Assembly (NCBI GenBank): GCA_023375675.1
Contig: JALQBC010000003.1
Location: 868,001 to 932,000, forward strand
From: Cytospora piceicola
Lineage: Eukaryota > Ascomycota > Sordariomycetes > Diaporthales > Cytosporaceae
DNA length: 64,000 nucleotides
Direction of reading: 5' to 3'
Shown: positions 1 to 12,098 of the stretch, in pieces
Layout: every line of letters begins with the position of its first letter
Numbering within the stretch: position 1 is the first letter of the stretch
Notes under the pieces: generated by a model
What the model was told of the DNA's origin: nothing
What the model saw: the letters and a program-made list of their open reading frames with translations, nothing else
Databases searched by the model: none
Translations under genes and position numbers: made by a program

Positions 1-1776
1 CACGTCCACATGTCGACTACAGCCAATGTTTCATTAAAGGAGAACCTAAAAAGGAACCAAGCCCAGAGTTCATGGAGGAGGTTGTGGCCAAAGTGCTCGA
101 CGGGACAAATGCCAATGTCTTAGGGAGAGGCTTCGACATGACGCACGCGGGTCACAGGGTGGATAATGTATCCCAGGTGATTCTCAAAGGCCATGGCAAG
201 GAGAACCCGGGGTAGCGTGAGGTTGAGGATGTTCCAGCCATGGTAAAATGTCTTCGGATATGGCCGTCTTTGCGGATCCCTGGGATTGTTGCTTCAGGGA
301 CCATTTCCCAGGCGGTCGCTGGTGGCTGCAGTTGGAACTGCAGGCTGTATCGCCGCATATAACTACCTCATCATGACCAAGCGAGTCACTTGCGCCTTAT
401 GGTGGGTGATTGAAGGGATGCTAAATGCAGGTTTTGAAGGCCCATCTAATACGCCGATTTCGTTCTTGGATTGAGAGCTCTGAGCTCGGCTCATTTTGGG
501 TCATTACACAGTATATTACAGTCACCAGCAAACAGGCCCTGCGGGAGACTAGCAGACGAAGACAGGAAGACTGGGAGGGGAGGAAGTTTACGTCCAGCCC
601 TACGTAGTCTCGACTCTATCGTACCGCATGTGCAGTTCCCAGCGTTTACAAAATGCTCTTAGATGCTCTGTGCCTCATAAGGGCAGTACCTGGATGTTAT
701 GATGATACGCGACGATCGCGAACCCAATCTTGACGGCTACTTCCCCGTCGCAACGGCAATAGATTCGGTAAGACCTTGGCGCAGTGCACGAAAGGATCTG
801 CTCATCAGTACCTAGGTAATCATTATCGCCGTGATATACAGTACAGAGGCGGATGCGCATGCACGTCACAATGTCTACTGTGCTATGTTGCACTTAAGTG
901 CTGCTACATCGACAGAGACTCCCTCTTCTGCTGCCGATTCCCTTACAGAGCCGGGGATTCAAGGTGAGCTCCTTCTGCCGTGTATCATAGTCATCAGCAA
1001 GTCGGCCCACATATAAGCTGCTCCTTGGAATATCTGCACTGACAATCTATTCAATCAAATTAAGCTCGCATATTGTCGAGGTTGTCGGTATGATAGCTTT
1101 GTTTACTATGATGCCGGCTGTAACCCAAGCCCACTGATTCCATCACTCCTTATATTCTGGTACATCCCTTACATACGCAGGCTATAAACAGTCCCGAGTC
1201 ATTATTATCTAACTGAAGATACTGGCATGACTTAAAACTGCTGAAGGCAAGCGACAGCAGCCAGCCACTAAGGGAACCTATAGATCCGTGAGGAAGACAA
1301 ATACACCTCCGATCTTCATCTGCGTCCCAGCTACCATTTATTGACCAACCATCGAACTAACTTACGAGTATTTGTGGGACAACGGTAACAATGATTAGAC
1401 GTAGGTGGAAGTTCAACGTCCCTCCTACGCCTCAAAGCATGTCGACGTCGATTAGGTGAGGTCTTCACTCCTGTTCCTAGCCTACGAAAGTGATAGCCGG
1501 CAGAATGGGAGTATATGATACCATTTCACGATGTCACGACGATCACGACGAACAGCCCTGGAGCCGCCTGCTACCTCCGCCTGCATTGCCGGGTCTCAAC
1601 TATCATTGGACAGGTCAGGTTGCACTGCAGAAAGCCGGTAGGTGCAGGCCCGGGGATCTCAGTGCCCAAGTACCTACCTAGGTAGGTATTTAGGCTCTCC
1701 TCACGCTGGTTGTGTATCTCTTCTGTTCATCCGGGAGAATAAATAAGACACAAAACTCCAGGCGCCGGTCGTAGTC
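1..1776. other. Gene-free spacer at window start
   Basis: I see no coding region here that I can support. The open frames are under 75 codons, overlap each other, and lack conserved motifs or convincing splice signals. Around 1670-1690 there is one copy of the palindromic ACCTACCTAGGTAGGT-type motif that recurs in the spacers of this window. The last 100 bases are presumably the 5' leader of the CorA-like gene that follows. Confidence 0.6.
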
Positions 1777-3739
1777 ATGGCATCACCGATCCTAAGGACC
1801 CCTACCTCCCCACGAAGATGGACTTTGGAAGAATATATGAAGCTGCGTCATGACTGGGAATTGCCCATAAGGTACGACCACTTTGATCAACTCACGCGTT
1901 TACATAAACTCACCATAACGAACAGGGGGCACTCATATCTGGCTCATGTGAAAGCCTTATGCGGGAGATGGCCGCACCTGGGGCTACTGGCCGACTTCAT
2001 GGAAGTTGGAACGAGTCCTCTGAGGTGGGATTCGCCCGAGCGGGGTGCTTATTCTCGGGATACGGTCAAGAAAGGTTGGCTAGATCAGAACCACCGTTGA
2101 GACATCAGATACTGATGTTTCGTTAGAGCAAGAGAGGAACGAGCGGGCAAAAAGAACGCATGCTTGCTTGCTCCGGTATGACAACGATGGGACACAGCCC
2201 GCGTCCAAGGAATTATTCAGAAGCCCGCACGAGCTGGACCATGCGCTCTATAGCCTGAAGACCCCACCCGAGAAGGGAAGCTCCAGGTTCAATCTGGTCG
2301 TCGTCGAAGACCTCTCCCGAGATGTTATCGAGCTACTGGGCTCTCATCTCGATGTCGATCCGTCCTTCTTCCGTCAGCATGTCGCTAACAGGGCCTGGCA
2401 TAAGGTTGGAGATTGGTGGAAAGAACCGCCCAACCTAGATGTCGCCTTCAGTGGGCAGAACTGGTTTTCTATACGCTTCATCCGCGCTCGATGCTTTCCG
2501 GATGAAGAATCGTTTTGTCGAGGATCTTCGGAGGCGGCAAAATTCAATATTGACAGACGTCTTGACAAGGACTGGAATCACAGTAACTTCTGGGATGGCG
2601 CTGATGGAAAAGTCGAGGTTGGTGTCATTCGAAGCCGAGCATCGCTTTGGGTCAAGCCTTTGAAAGAACCCAATGAGGATGGCATTGGTATGTGTCTACT
2701 GCTTGAAAAGCCATTTGGCTTCGTTCTTTGCTGACAAAAATCCTTCGAGGATGCAGGAATTCTACTCTTGGATCCCTCGATCACCGAGGGCGACCGGCTA
2801 TGGCACAACTATCGCAACTGGGCGAAACCACCGTCGATGACGGATCCGAGCCCGCACGAGAAGTCGGCCATGCTCATGGCGAGTGAAGGTCCTAATAATG
2901 AAACCTTTTTCGAGGACTTCATCCACTGGGCATGCAACCCAAAAAGCTTCGAGTTCATGCCCAACCCAACCGTCTCCTACCGGGAGGTCACCCCCCGCCC
3001 GAGCCTGGACGTCCCAATCAGCGCTCTTCTCCACCTCGTCTGCACCGAGTGGCTCACGATCTCGGACTATGTCGAGACGCGCCTGAGCCAGATAGACTGG
3101 GAGCTTGCCAAGCCTCGCGATTGGGGGGACAGTGCCCGGGTGGACGAGGTGGCCGCGCGGCTCAACTTCTGGCGGCGGTCCGTTCCCATGTACCGCAAGA
3201 TGCTCTCCGAGGCACTCATCCAGGTCTTCCGCGAGACTTCGCACCTGCCAGGGCTCCCAAACCTGAGCCAGATGCGCCTACGGGGCGTGCTCCAGCCGCT
3301 CGTCGGGACCCCGGCCGTCACGTCGTACAAGCCCGACTTCTACATGGCGCTGGCGGGCATGAACGAGCACCAGGCCAGGGTCGATAAGCTCCTCGAGATC
3401 ACCGTGGCCGCCGTGAGCATCGAGGAGTCGCGGAACGGCTACCGCCTGAACAAGAAGCTGTCGAACCTGACGTGGCTGGCGACGGCCTTCCTGCCCTTGT
3501 CGTTCGTGGCTACCCTGCTCTCTGTCCAGGAGGACATCACGTCCCTGGCCAACAGTCTGAGCTACTGGGCCCGCATTGCGATCCCTCTGACTGTTTTTAC
3601 AATGTTGTTGCTCGCAGTCTGGGACATGCCCGTAAGCACGAGGCTGAGACAGAGGCTGGAACGACATTCGAGGACAAATAAATGGATCGGGCGCGACACG
3701 GCTGTCAATAGCGAGTGGCGTAGGAGCGAATCAATATGA
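1777..3739 (+). CDS. CorA-like Mg2+ transporter family membrane protein
   Basis: Three exons: 1777-2024, 2089-2687 and 2757-3739, giving 609 aa. Both introns keep phase: GTGGGA...TCAG at 2025-2088 and GTATGT...GCAG at 2688-2756 with a CTGAC branch site. The C-terminal third has the helical layout of the fungal CorA-like family. A long helical stretch is followed by two hydrophobic segments at about residues 522-541 (starting LTWLATAFLPLSFVATLL) and 556-573. The GMN signature of true CorA channels is not visible after the first membrane segment, where the sequence reads LLSVQ. Transport is therefore an inference from the fold, and the protein may be one of the divergent fungal members with no proven ion activity. 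The first intron is the least certain element. Membrane location is likely. Confidence 0.8.
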
Positions 3740-4000
3740 ATTACACCTTGCGTCGCCGTCGTAATCATAGGCAAACTAACGGCGTTCATACACTATTAGC
3801 CACGTGACAGCACAGCTGTTGCAGCCCGATACATATATTCTCTGTCTGAGAGGCTCAGGCTCTCGTTGTGGCGCACGTTTGGTTGTTGTGTGGAATAATC
3901 CAGCAGATCTGCGAAAAGCAATTGATCCGTATCCCATTGATTCGGCTTTTAACACGCCGTATCCCTAACTACTCCTCTAAGCTTGCCCACAAAACATACA

Positions 4001-5779
4001 TTACTCAATGACATAGGAATCAGCCGTGGACTTGATATCCTTGGAGAAGGTCACATCTTCATTCATTTCCACCAACGCAATAGAGGACACCTAGGTTATG
4101 GTTAGTAAGGAATTTGAAGGGAGAATGGTAAGAAGGGGTTGACTCACATCTACGTCCACAAATGGCGTAGTCTTAGAGAAGCGGACCTGCATCGGGAAGA
4201 ACTCGTTTTCATCATCTGCTTGGGCCTCGAACTCGAAAGCACCGTTGGGGTTGTCCTCGTCGACGGTGCCAATTGTCCACTCAAGGCTATCGCCTGTGAC
4301 GTCGTATGTGGCATCGAAGCTCGAAACGGTAGGCTCACTGGTCGAATAGGGTATAGTGACGCTCACATCCTTGAGCGTGTCACCGCCAGTGAGCTCGTAC
4401 TCGACAGTCATGGTGTAGCTTCCGTCAGAACCCTTGTTGACCCAGACAGTGAAGCTAATTGGCAGCGCAGTTGTGTCATCTGTCTTGGGAGAAGCACGCC
4501 ACCGGAGGACGCCGACCGAATTGTTGACGGGGAAACCCTTCCCAGTGTTGGCCATCTGGATCACCCTGGAGCTGTTGAACAAGTTTCGGTCGACATTAGG
4601 ATGTGTTCGGAACTGTGCGCCGTGTGTGGGGTGCGCGTTCAGGGCGAGTTTGATCTTGGTCAGGGATGGATCAGATATCCGCAATTGCAGATCTCCACTG
4701 ACGGAGAGGGACTCGACAGCGCCCTCCCTTGCGAGCTTCGCGCTGATCGATTCGTTGATGGTCACGTGAATAGCATCGCGATCTAAGGTCGTCGAAGTTC
4801 GTGATGCAGCGGGTTCTGCTGCCACCGGGGCGGGAGCGGCAGGAGCCACAAGGGGGCTGTCGTCCACTTCGTGGCCCATCTCTCCCCGAACTCGCTCAAA
4901 CATGTCCGTGGTCTTCGATTTCTTGCCAAGTTGCATACCCTTGCCCTTGGGTGCGGTGAATCTGATGCCTGTAAATACATGCCCCAAATCAACGGAACGG
5001 AAATACACCTACTTGGACTTGTTCTTCTCTGCTTCGTATGTATCATAGGTGTCGTTGACAGCAGGACGAGCAGGGGGTGTATAGGTCGGGTAGACGGGCG
5101 TTCTAGGCATGTTGCCCATGCCATTACCCATGCCACGGGCGCCCCTGGCAGTCTCCTTGCGTTGTATCTCGAGCTGCTTTGCCTTTCTCTTGCGCTCCTC
5201 TGTGGCCTCCAACTCTTTGTTCTTCGAGCAGTTAGCACCCAAACTTCAGACTCGTGTGTGTGATGACATACCCTGGCAATAATCTCCTGGATCCGCTCCT
5301 CGTGACTCTCCATCTCCAGGAACGTCTTGATCTGGCTGATGGTCAGGTTCTCCCTGTAGCCAAGAGTAACCAGTTCGTCGAAGGCGCTAAGCAGCTCGAA
5401 AGAATTCTTCAGGATCTCCCGTTCCTCCAAAGTCCTGCAAGTACTCGTGACGACCTGGGCGAAGAGGTGTAGCGAATCGATGTCCTGGAGGATGTTGGAC
5501 TGGCGGTTGGTGATGAGGACCATGTAGAGCTCATCCAGAGGCTGGTAGACGAAGCGGACATTGTCCTGCTCGACGGTCGTGTGCTGTGTACCGCTATCGG
5601 CGAGCTTCGGGAAAGAGGCTAGGAGGGCTTCGATGCGCGACCTGGGCATCTCGCGGAACTGTCGCGAAAGGACAGCTTTGCCCCCGCGGGTGCAGATGGA
5701 TGCTGCGAGGACAACCTGAGGTCCTCGTTGTCAGCACAGTTGCTCCCAGACATGTCCGCTCCGATTACCAACTTACCAT
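4001..5779 (-). CDS. RET2: Coatomer subunit delta (COPI)
   Basis: Five coding exons on the minus strand: 5777-5779, 5272-5715, 5013-5221, 4148-4961 and 4001-4090, giving 519 aa, close to the usual length of the family (about 510-550). The product is the delta subunit of the COPI coat, which works in Golgi-to-ER retrograde transport. The N-terminal 140 residues form the longin-like domain (VVLAASICTRGGKAVLSRQF, then EMPRSRIEALLASFPKL). A charged linker follows, with GMQLGKKSKTTDMFERVRG. The C-terminal mu-homology domain runs from about 270 to the end, DSYVIE. The first coding exon is only the ATG, followed directly by GTAAGT; translation resumes with GTT GTC CTC. Introns are 50-61 bp with clear CTAAC or CTGAC branch sites. 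The gene is divergent from the acidic-repeat gene at 6546. Confidence 0.97.
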
Positions 5780-6545
5780 CTTGCTTGTAATTTGATCTGG
5801 GAGGTGTGGTGGCAGGAAGACTGGGTAATAGTCGGTAGCGTATGGTTCCTCGAATTGAGCTGCAGTTGCCAGTTGCCGTGTAGCTGCGCAGGTGGCCTGG
5901 ATTAATTGATAGTGCTGTCCTGAAGACAGATGGCTCGTGCGCCCAATTAAGTGAAGCACATGCTGGCAGGCTGGTTAGTATGACTGGCCGGCCCCACTCG
6001 GCAGGCAGGGGAACTGGGGACTCGGGCACTGCGGCCCAGCTTAACGACGAGCTAATAGCTACCCAGCTAATTTAGTCAGCGTCAGGCAAAAAGAGAAGCG
6101 CCGTTCGCGTCGACAAGCTGCCTACCTGCCTTTGACCACAAACACGTCTTTCAAACTTCTGCGACCTCATCACAACAGATCAACTACAACACAACCAAGT
6201 ATGACAAACGCTGGGTCTGCATATATTCCCAGATAATCGAGAGGTCCACTGAAACTCTTTACCTGGTTACAGCTTCTCTTGTCAGATAATTTGAAACATC
6301 GCGATAGTGGGCACTACAGCTTCCACGTTACGACTTAGACTTTCGCGCCCCCACCTCCCTCCTTCCTCTTGGCGACGACTTGAGGCATCGTCTTACATAC
6401 AACGCGACAGAGAAGCGTGCGCAGCTCTTTCGACGTGTATGACTCTTGATCTATCGAATCGCGACAGCAAATTCCACGGCCCTGCTACTGTCTAGACGTA
6501 CAGGTACCAGCCCAGATATTGGCACCAATCTGCAGATACAAAATC
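5780..6545. promoter_or_regulatory. Divergent intergenic region between RET2 and the acidic-repeat gene
   Basis: This 766-bp spacer separates two start codons facing away from each other, so it must hold the promoters and 5' leaders of both. The right part (about 6100-6540) is rich in CA and CT with ACAACACAACC-like runs typical of fungal leaders. I see no further gene and no RNA gene. Confidence 0.6.
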
Positions 6546-9218
6546 ATGGCGGCCGTTGTAGAAGAGCAAGGCCATTCGAAGGCCGAGGCTGACACCGTCA
6601 GCATCAATCAAGACGACGATTTCGACTTTGACATCGGTGGTCCCGAGGCCTACCTGGATACTGAAGCAGGAGCAGAATCCACCAATGAAGGCCTGACGTA
6701 CCAAGTCGACGCCAGTGGCGCCCCCGACGGCAGCTACACATATCGAGAATCTGATGATGGTGCACAGAAGCCACTTGAAGAGTCCTACAGCCAAGAGAAC
6801 CATGAACAGGGCTACGGGCAAGACGTGTTCGACACTTCTGAGTTTGACGCTACAACTGTAACACAGGAATACGGTGAAGACAGGCAGGACGGTCATTTTG
6901 AGGAAGAAGAAGAGGATAATGTCCACCAGGCGGAGACAGGCCAGTTTGAAGAGATTGAGGTGCAAGAGGACGAGATCTCCTATGACGAAACTGCAGGCGA
7001 GTTTGATGGCTTCGACGATACCGCCCAACCAGATGTGGGGCAAGCCCACGGCGCAATGGATACTGCGACAAGTGTTGAGTATGCACACCATGAGGAAGAG
7101 AACCATGAAGAAGAGCACCATGAGGAAGAGCGCCATGAGGAAGAGCGCCATGAGGAAGAGCGCCATGAGGAGGAGCGCCATGAGGAAGAGCGCCATGAGG
7201 AAGAGCACCATGAGGAAGAGCAGTTTGAAGTACCCGCCGATGCTGAGGACGAGTTTGGGGCCCAAGTGGAGGGCGGCAGTGAGTTACTGCCAGAGGGCAA
7301 TCTTTCCCACGAGATGGGCGAGAATGAGACTAGAATCGTCACCGACTTGAACGGCAAGGGGAGTGTAGGTGATGCTGGTGCACACACCGAAGCTGAAGAT
7401 GAATTGCCAGTGACTCGGCAAAAGACTGATTCGGTCGATGAAATTATGGCCGCTGCTGCTTGGCAAGAAGACGGCTATGAGGACCAGCAACATGATGAGC
7501 AGCCACACATAAGGGTCTTTTGGCGAACAGAGGAATTTCGCCTCTTTGCAGAATCACCCGTTGATGACCCCGATACCTATTTCTTCAAAGGCCTTGATTC
7601 TCTCCAACAGCCCCTGTCACAATTTCTGGCCGGTCTCCGTCAAGTCGTCGACAATGAACTTGCGATCTCTGAGGAGGTCTTTGTCAAAGTGGACGGCCTC
7701 GGTCTTGAATTCGGGGAAACAACAACCACCGATTTCCTCGAGAGAACCACTTTTGGTCAAATTCTAGACTTACACAACCGACTTATGGAGCTTGATGATG
7801 GCTCAACATCCCACGAACTTTATCTCTATCTGGACGCACGACCAAGCTGCCTGCATCGTTTCAACGAACTTACAAACGGTGCTGAGGAAGGCAAGGGGTT
7901 GTCGCAATTCGCGCTGTACTACGAAGATGCTTCTACTGACATGCCTGCCAACGATGACGAACAAGACCAATTGGAGGACCTTGAAGATATGTACTCGGAT
8001 GGCGTATCAAATAGCGACTCCCACAATGAGCAGCAAGAGGAGGTTGACGAGACTCGTCAAGCTGAGCCGTATAACCCTTTCCGGGTTACCGAGACCCAAC
8101 TGCATGCAGTCGAGGCTGCACCTTTTTCCGACCCTGCAAAGAAGGACGGCGAGAAGGATGCATCTTCCACAAACGCAATGGGAGCCCACAATGTCGATGA
8201 TGAGATCGGTAATGCAGACCTTATCTCTGGAGAGGACCAGGATGGTCTTGATCTTGAGTCAGCCGACATTCTAGACGATGCTGCCGTCGACGAGAACCTA
8301 CAAGGTACCACCTCAGGACCAGATGAGGCTCACGATGTTGCTACCGAGGACTTGGGAGAACGCTACGAAGCTGGTGGTGACGGTGAAGAAGATATCACGA
8401 CTGTCGAAGTGGAAACAAGTACAGGTGTGCTGGAAGAAAACCCACGGGAGACGCATAATCCCACTGATGGTGAGAAGACCTTTCTTTACAACGAATGCTC
8501 GGCCCCGAGGATTTGTTATTGCGATGAATGCATGTCCAGCGAACCCCCCTCCCCTTGCCTCCAGAGCACGGTTCCGACGGACTTGAGGGTTCAAGCTCCT
8601 GCAAACCAGCTAGCTGGAGACGACGTGGGCGCTATCACGAGCTCGATCAGTGGCTTTTTGAAGGCGCAGGACCCGGAGACATTCATTACAGATTCTAGCA
8701 GCTTTTCTTTCAACCAAGCCAAGGCTAACCTCATCCTTCAAGACCACGACGATGCAGCGGAGAACGATGATTACCTCGATCTTGGCAACGACGTCGACAC
8801 GACGGATGACAAGCTGCTCAAAAATGTTGGACGTACTGGCACGCCGGACCCAATGACTCACGACTCTAGCACAACGGCGACCTTAGACGGAGATGACCAC
8901 GGCAACGGAGATGGCGCGCCTGTGGCACATAATCCTACGGATGCCAGTCACGCTGCCGACCTTTCCAAACAGCCCGACGTCGACCCTTCAGACAACGAGC
9001 TTGACGAAATTGACTGGAAAGAGGGCGAGGATGACGAAGATGACGATGCGGATCAAAACCCGACCGACCTTTCTCCTTCAAGCATCTCTGCTAAGAGAAG
9101 CAGACAAGAAGACAAGGATGACGACGGTCTGGGTGGTGAGAGCCGTAAGTCATGTTGCTCGAGGTCACTACGGATGCATGCTAACATGCTGCCAGCTGTC
9201 AAACGTCGCCGTACCTAG
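6546..9218 (+). CDS. Acidic protein with tandem HEEER-type pentapeptide repeats, function unknown
   Basis: Two exons, 6546-9144 and 9196-9218, giving 873 aa ending in SPVKRRRT. The 51-bp intron (GTAAGT, GCTAAC branch, CCAG) is a multiple of three with no in-frame stop. The start is the ATG at 6546, preceded by CAAAATC. I do not recognise the family. The protein is very rich in Asp and Glu. Residues about 180-224 are a run of HEEE(R/H) units encoded by 15-bp repeats. A block with ordered, mixed composition lies at about 320-450 (starting HIRVFWRTEEFRLFAESPVD) and is probably the only folded domain. A second acidic, Ser/Thr-rich half ends in a basic KRRR tail that could be a nuclear localisation signal. 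A nuclear or chromatin role would fit the composition but is only inference. Confidence 0.85.
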   Translation: MAAVVEEQGHSKAEADTVSINQDDDFDFDIGGPEAYLDTEAGAESTNEGLTYQVDASGAPDGSYTYRESDDGAQKPLEESYSQENHEQGYGQDVFDTSEFDATTVTQEYGEDRQDGHFEEEEEDNVHQAETGQFEEIEVQEDEISYDETAGEFDGFDDTAQPDVGQAHGAMDTATSVEYAHHEEENHEEEHHEEERHEEERHEEERHEEERHEEERHEEEHHEEEQFEVPADAEDEFGAQVEGGSELLPEGNLSHEMGENETRIVTDLNGKGSVGDAGAHTEAEDELPVTRQKTDSVDEIMAAAAWQEDGYEDQQHDEQPHIRVFWRTEEFRLFAESPVDDPDTYFFKGLDSLQQPLSQFLAGLRQVVDNELAISEEVFVKVDGLGLEFGETTTTDFLERTTFGQILDLHNRLMELDDGSTSHELYLYLDARPSCLHRFNELTNGAEEGKGLSQFALYYEDASTDMPANDDEQDQLEDLEDMYSDGVSNSDSHNEQQEEVDETRQAEPYNPFRVTETQLHAVEAAPFSDPAKKDGEKDASSTNAMGAHNVDDEIGNADLISGEDQDGLDLESADILDDAAVDENLQGTTSGPDEAHDVATEDLGERYEAGGDGEEDITTVEVETSTGVLEENPRETHNPTDGEKTFLYNECSAPRICYCDECMSSEPPSPCLQSTVPTDLRVQAPANQLAGDDVGAITSSISGFLKAQDPETFITDSSSFSFNQAKANLILQDHDDAAENDDYLDLGNDVDTTDDKLLKNVGRTGTPDPMTHDSSTTATLDGDDHGNGDGAPVAHNPTDASHAADLSKQPDVDPSDNELDEIDWKEGEDDEDDDADQNPTDLSPSSISAKRSRQEDKDDDGLGGESRKSCCSRSLRMHANMLPAVKRRRT
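7087..7221 (+). repeat. Intragenic 15-bp minisatellite encoding HEEER/HEEEH units
   Basis: About nine tandem copies of a 15-bp unit close to CATGAGGAAGAGCGC. They translate to HEEEN, HEEEH and repeated HEEER. The units differ mainly at the last codon (CGC against CAC or AAC). The opposite strand also stays open through the array, which explains a spurious minus-strand frame rich in Leu, Met and Phe. Confidence 0.9.
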
Positions 9219-10431
9219 GTGGCCGACCGTCGAGCCTCGTCAATTCTGGCTTGGCCACGACAAAACATCCATATCGCCCTCATGAAACCGAATACCCAGA
9301 GATCGGGAGCAGTTGTAGTGCATCTGCTCCAGCCCCCATACCCCCTGTTTTGATTTATTCCTTTACCATTGCTCCCCTATTGCATAATCGCGAATTACAA
9401 AACGTCAACGGGAACTGAACAGCAGCGATAAAGGTCGGGCAAAGATAACATCTGAAAGGTAAGTTCTCGATTTGAATTTGAGAAGACCGGCCCGTTCTCG
9501 AAACCGTGGCCTCGACCAGACTGCCTATTGCTAGCTTTGGTCTCGAATATTATTTGCATGCGCACGCATTGTTATTTTCCGTATCGAAAAACAAAGAGAA
9601 GCAGCCACGATACCCTCTAACCTCGGCTGTTCGCTGCTGGACCCGGTATGTTTGGACGAAGTGGCAGGGGTTCACGGAGTTGGAAGGATATTTGGTGCGA
9701 CACGATGGGGTGTTTACTGGATCACGGCGCGACGGAAAAGGGCTGGAAGCGTACACGGAACGACGCACCACAGACAGTAGCTGTCTCCCTAGGGTATATG
9801 GGCTGGGCAGATTCAGAATCTTCCAACATTACAAAAGCTAAGTATCTAGAGCGCATTGGGAGGTCCTGACGCATCACGCGTGCCGACTTTGCGGTGTGCT
9901 CATATGGATATGGCTATCGTCTTGGGAGGGAAGAACAAGATCTGTCTTGTTGGCGTCTGGAGAGTGGCGTTCTTGTGCTTCTGCTGCGAGCGTTGCAGGC
10001 GGCGATATCAAACGATATACTTGCTGAACTGTAGGAGTATGTAGACGAGTTGTCATTATACCAATGCCACATTTTCTTGTGACCCGAACCTTGCTCAATG
10101 ACATTGTTGCAGGGACCATCAAGGCGGCAGAGCATTACCCAATCTCCGGGATCTCGAGTCTATCGGCTGTCAATTCAGATGGGAAGAGGGTCACAAGCAA
10201 AGTTCCCACAAAGAAAAGGTCGAATTTGGACAATGTTGATGAGGGTCACGGAGTTCAAATGAACCCCACAAATTGCTACCTTGAGCGAGCTCGTGGTGGT
10301 ACTAGCGAATGCTGGTCATACTTCTCATTGAACTCCATCACTCGTGTACATATCGACTTGTGAGTACTGGTCTGCTTGGTAGGTGATCCGAAACTAGATA
10401 TTCATATTCAAGTTGATAGCCCTCTTCACTT

Positions 10432-10464
<33 letters not shown>

Positions 10465-12098
10465 TATATATCTGCACGCCAATTGAAAGGCAATCCTAAC
10501 CGTTTCCCATGACCTGTCAACCTGTCATTCTGCCCGGGAATATTGAATCCGGGATCAAAAGTGGGCGCCAGTGAGCTGTCGGGTGGTTTTCCACCTGCAA
10601 GATGACGATGAACTGGACGTTGGTGGAGTCGATCCTAGCATACAACCATGGATTATCGAACCGCGAACACAGTAAAGTTGGTAACAATGTAGGAGACATA
10701 CAGACATGTATGTATGTGGTTTCGCAATCATGCGTTGAAGTTGAAACCGTAGGCGCATTTGGGATGTCTGATCTGCGATGTTTCAACTAGGCTAAGTACA
10801 GTACTGTTGATGGCCATTTCTCAAGCCCTGAGCATGACGGGTGGGGCCATAGGTATGTCCCATAGTCACAGTCAGGACAGGGTCTTCATAGGCTACCGAG
10901 CAAATGCTGATGCTTTGAATCTGATGAGATATATATTGGTAAAATATACCGCGCAAGTGTAAGTGTATACTACTGTAGGTACGTCAAGGTACGTCAAGAA
11001 GGAGTTCAACAGGCTGGCAAAGTTTGTTCTGCTCTCGTGTTCTAAACTTGGAAAATGTCCCCGGCAAAGGCGGGATGGGCTGTCGGGACTTGTGGAAGTC
11101 GGCTGGCACTATCAGGCTTCGGTGGGAAGATACACACAAAGCAGTTAAGAAGTCTTGTGGTTAGCTCGGCTCTAAGCCACCAACTACCCTGTCACTATAC
11201 CTGGGCCGCCCCATAGCTTGGAACTTGGATAGGCTGCCGCGGGCCTGGCTGCCCTGAGGAGCGCCCCAGTCCCAGGGGTTCATGGGCTTGATGGGGTTCC
11301 TGTTCAACCGGCAACACGGGGATCTTCCTGAAACTAAGGCCCGCACGCGCGGTCCAATTCCCCAACACCCGTGGTGCCGTTGACATCCTGATCCATCACT
11401 TTCAACCACTACCGCGACCAAAGCTTGGTATTCGCCCTTACAAAGTCAAAGTACAGACTACTGAAGTACGAAGTAACGCACACACGCACGCGAGCAGATC
11501 GGATATCCCTGCCCACACAAGTTTATCACAGATTTCGACTCCGGCACATCTGTCCTTGTGGAAACTAGAAAAAGGGACCCTTTGCGCACGTCCTCTTTTC
11601 CTGATTGCTGTGATTGCTGTGAAGGGAGGCGGGAACATTACTCAATCCCCACACGATTGTCTCTCGACGTCGACACCTTTCTGGCCGCCCTACTGACAAC
11701 GATTATTATTATTACGGACTGCACTTGCATCGCATCGCATCGCATCACATCACGCCACAACACGAGACTGAGACTTAGCCACCAACATCTCGCCTCCCAA
11801 CATACACTCACACACAGTCTCTTCTCTATTACCTATCTCAACGAACACCAGGCCCCGGCGAAATCAATCAGCCGACAGCCCTTCCCTACCTCCCTGCATG
11901 TGCCGTTGTTGAAGAAATCCATCCCTAGATCTTCACGATCCCCGTCTTTCGCCAGGCGCTTCGCCGTCCACGCGTACCAGCCTCGGGCTACCTCACCCTC
12001 CGCCTCGCCGTGCGCTGCGCTCCTCGCGCCCCTTCGAACCTTCCAACGGCCCTTCACAAATCTCAGCAGCGTCTGGCTGCTATCGCACTCGTTACAAG
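9219..12098. other. 2.9-kb spacer between the acidic-repeat gene and the NIPA gene
   Basis: No supportable gene. A T-run of about 22 followed by an A-run of about 13 and ATATATAT lies at 10431-10470. A short tandem GTACGTCAAG duplication is at 10979-10998. CATCG/CATCA repeats are at 11729-11755. The last 500 bases are pyrimidine-rich with CACACA runs and are most likely the long 5' leader of the NIPA gene. A stop-free frame through this leader (11558-12307) has no conserved motif and runs across the first two NIPA exons in another phase. Confidence 0.55.

Noticed and set aside
6492..7265. Minus-strand 257-codon frame rich in Leu, Met and Phe, looking like a membrane protein
   Set aside because: It is the reverse reading of the HEEER minisatellite and the acidic region on the plus strand.
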